From Oscillospiraceae bacterium (GTDB taxonomy: Bacteria; Bacillota; Clostridia; Oscillospirales; Oscillospiraceae), in assembly GCA_031260745.1 (NCBI GenBank), contig JAISKY010000021.1, forward strand, positions 1-6,513: a stretch of DNA of 6,513 nucleotides, written 5' to 3'. A program made the translations under genes and the position numbers. Of the stretch, positions 5,451 through 6,513 are shown one piece after another. Each line of letters begins with the position of its first letter. The stretch's first letter is position 1. Under the pieces are notes generated by a model. That model made no database searches and was not told the DNA's origin. It saw only the letters and a program-made list of their open reading frames with translations.

Positions 5451-5527
5451 TGGTGGGAACAACAGGGCTCGAACCTGTGACCTCCTGCTTGTAAGGCAGG
5501 CGCTCTAACCGGCTGAGCTATGCTCCC
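5451..5527 (-). tRNA. tRNA-Val (anticodon TAC)
   Basis: 77 nt with encoded CCA (complement of 5451-5453) and discriminator A. Acceptor GGGAGCA/TGTTCCC, D arm GCTC...GAGC, anticodon stem CCTGC/GCAGG with loop CTTACAA and anticodon TAC (5491-5493), T arm ACAGG/CCTGT. First gene of the operon, starting about 12 nt after the predicted transcription start. Confidence 0.97.
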
Positions 5528-5545
5528 GTACCGTCAACAGTCGAT

Positions 5546-5574
5546 ATATTATCACATATCCGCAGAATTGTCAA
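5546..5574 (-). promoter_or_regulatory. Promoter of the tRNA operon
   Basis: Minus strand: -35 TTGACA (5569-5574, perfect), 17-nt spacer, -10 TAATAT (5546-5551). Predicted start near 5539. Immediately upstream of the -35 are runs of A (AAAAAACAAAAAAA on the minus strand, about 5578-5591) that fit an UP element, as expected for a strong stable-RNA promoter. Confidence 0.88.
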
Positions 5575-5588
5575 GCATTTTTTTGTTT

Positions 5589-5629
5589 TTTCTCAAAAAA
5601 ATCTCCGAACTACTGATTTTATTGAGAAA
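5589..5629. repeat. Inverted repeat midway between the divergent tRNA and mazG promoters
   Basis: TTTCTCAA (5589-5596) and TTGAGAAA (5622-5629) pair perfectly. After one A-A mismatch, AAAAT (5598-5602) pairs with ATTTT (5616-5620), leaving a 13-nt loop. The repeat lies roughly centrally between the two -35 boxes. The rest of 5528-5718 holds the two promoters and A-tracts; I see no gene in it. Confidence 0.5.
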
Positions 5630-5653
5630 TTTCCAAAAATATTGAAAAAACGC

Positions 5654-5683
5654 TTGACAAGTCGGCGTTGAATGGTGTATAGT
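5654..5683 (+). promoter_or_regulatory. Promoter of the mazG-HU operon
   Basis: -35 TTGACA (5654-5659, perfect), 18-nt spacer, -10 TATAGT (5678-5683). Predicted start near 5690, leaving a leader of about 29 nt. The AAAAATATTGAAAAAA stretch just upstream may add UP-element activity. Confidence 0.85.
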
Positions 5684-5701
5684 ACCTAAGCGTAAGCAAA
5701 T

Positions 5702-5720
5702 ATTGGGGGAGGTAGCCAAT
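5702..5720 (+). promoter_or_regulatory. mazG ribosome binding site in a start-codon hairpin
   Basis: GGGGGAGG (5705-5712) lies 6 nt before the ATG. ATTGG (5702-5706) can pair with CCAAT (5716-5720), which includes the first two bases of the start codon, leaving a 9-nt loop that carries most of the Shine-Dalgarno sequence. Confidence 0.5.
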
Positions 5721-6357
5721 GATACGTTTCCCGGAGAAATCCGAATACAATGTTTACGACTTGGTAAAACTTATTGAGATTTTGCGTTCGCCGGAGGGTT
5801 GCCCCTGGGATAGGGAGCAAACTCACGAATCGCATCGCCGCGACGTTCTTGAAGAAGCTTACGAGGTCGCGGAGGCGATTGACGAACGCGACTCGGCGCA
5901 TTTGAAAGAGGAACTCGGCGATTTGCTGATGGCGGTTATATTTCACACTCAGATAGAGCTTGAAAGCGGCGGTTTTAACATTGACGCGGTCGCGGATAAT
6001 ACGGTTCGCAAGTTGATTTACAGACACCCTCACGTATTCGGCGATACGGTGGCGGAGGATTCAACGGAGGTACTTCGCAACTGGGACAAACTCAAAAAAA
6101 CGGAGCGCAGCGAGGAAACTTTAGCGGATACGCTAAACAATGTCGCGCGAAGTTTACCCGCGCTTTGGCGGTCGGAGAAAATTATAAATAAAATTAAAAA
6201 ATCAGGAGCGGAACTTGAGATTGACGATGGCGAAGTTACAGAAGAAATAATCGGAAACAGCTTATTGAAAGCAGTTAAAACAGCGTATGAACAGGGGATA
6301 GACCCTGAATACGCGCTTCACAGTGCTTGCGAGCGTATAATCGCAAAATATTCATAA
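5719..6357 (+). CDS. mazG: MazG-type nucleoside triphosphate pyrophosphohydrolase
   Basis: 212 residues. MazG proteins hydrolyse NTPs or dNTPs to the monophosphate and pyrophosphate, and are thought to clean non-standard or excess nucleotides. The N-terminal domain is intact: LRSPEGCPWDREQTHES (about 22-38), the metal-binding EEAYE (45-49, EExxE) and ELGD (65-68, ExxD), and the family signature KLIYRHPHVFG (98-108). The second half (SLPALWRSEKI about 145-155, then EEIIGNSLLKAV and GIDPEYAL about 193-200) matches the usual C-terminal MazG domain but is shortened. The first acidic helix is missing and the ExxD motif is degraded to IIGNS. The total is about 50 residues below the roughly 260 of two-domain enzymes. 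It has its own promoter and a strong ribosome binding site, and is followed 25 nt later by an HU gene, an arrangement common in Clostridia. Confidence 0.93.
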   Translation: MIRFPEKSEYNVYDLVKLIEILRSPEGCPWDREQTHESHRRDVLEEAYEVAEAIDERDSAHLKEELGDLLMAVIFHTQIELESGGFNIDAVADNTVRKLIYRHPHVFGDTVAEDSTEVLRNWDKLKKTERSEETLADTLNNVARSLPALWRSEKIINKIKKSGAELEIDDGEVTEEIIGNSLLKAVKTAYEQGIDPEYALHSACERIIAKYS

Positions 6358-6382
6358 AACAATTTTTTGGAGGTATTTACAA

Positions 6383-6513
6383 ATGAGCAAGGGTGAACTC
6401 GTCGCGGCGGCCGCCGCCAAAACCGGTCAGACTAAGAAGGACACGGAACTTGCGCTAAACGCCCTAATCGACAGCATCGGAGAGGCGCTGAAAGAGCGTA
6501 AGAAAGTTCAGCT
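6383..6513 (+). CDS. hup: HU-family DNA-binding protein (partial, runs off the right edge)
   Basis: The first 43 residues are visible. HU is a small dimeric nucleoid protein that bends DNA without strong sequence preference. The start MSKGELVAAAAAKTG followed by TKKDTELALNALIDSI and a basic KERKKVQL segment is the helix-turn-helix dimerisation half of HU/IHF proteins. The beta-arms that wrap DNA lie beyond the window. GGAGG (6369-6373) sits 9 nt before the ATG. The 25-nt gap after mazG, without a terminator or promoter, suggests co-transcription with mazG. The gene symbol is generic; HU rather than IHF is chosen from sequence style and the Gram-positive context. Confidence 0.93.
   Translation, partial: MSKGELVAAAAAKTGQTKKDTELALNALIDSIGEALKERKKVQ

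Noticed and set aside
5719..6357. A MazEF-type toxin-antitoxin locus
   Set aside because: The gene is MazG pyrophosphohydrolase next to HU; no mazE or mazF-like frame is present.

Overview
The window looks like a chromosomal segment from a Gram-positive, Clostridia-like bacterium (Bacillota). The evidence is strong GGAGG-type ribosome binding sites, TTGACA/TATAAT-type promoters, four tRNA genes with encoded CCA ends, a PadR-DUF1700-DUF4097 operon, and a mazG gene followed by an HU gene. Base composition is moderate in genes and AT-rich in promoter regions. The species cannot be named from the sequence alone. I see no phage, transposase or CRISPR array.

Layout from left to right: (1) a plus-strand terminator (10-50) for a gene lying off the left edge. 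(2) A minus-strand FAD-binding_2 flavoprotein (85-1719) with its own promoter at 1761-1789. (3) A minus-strand three-gene operon (3882 down to 1921) in the order PadR regulator, DUF1700 membrane protein, DUF4097 beta-repeat protein. Its genes overlap. A strong promoter with a perfect palindrome just downstream precedes it, and a strong terminator (1870-1903) follows. (4) An unrecognised minus-strand gene (4026-4826). (5) A minus-strand tRNA operon transcribed Val(TAC)-Asp(GTC)-Phe(GAA)-Gly(GCC), with a consensus promoter at 5546-5574 and a terminator at 4863-4895. Two related elements of about 120 bp, each bounded by inverted arrays of a 7-bp motif, sit in the Asp-Phe and Phe-Gly spacers. (6) A divergent A-tract-rich promoter region (5528-5718). 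(7) Plus-strand mazG (5719-6357) and the start of an HU gene (6383 to the right edge).

Functionally these are several independent units. The PadR operon is probably an autoregulated envelope module, with PadR repressing itself and two membrane-associated proteins. The tRNA operon and the mazG-HU operon are housekeeping units fired back to back. The flavoprotein is a stand-alone redox enzyme whose substrate I cannot assign; it appears to lack the arginines expected of a fumarate reductase. Three start codons differ from the longest open frame because the Shine-Dalgarno sequence lies inside the longer version: flavoprotein 1719, DUF1700 3566, unknown gene 4826.

The least explained items are the heptamer-bounded elements inside the tRNA operon, the unknown gene just downstream of the tRNA terminator, and the operator-like repeats at the PadR promoter. 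I found nothing that clearly amounts to a new defence or mobile system.
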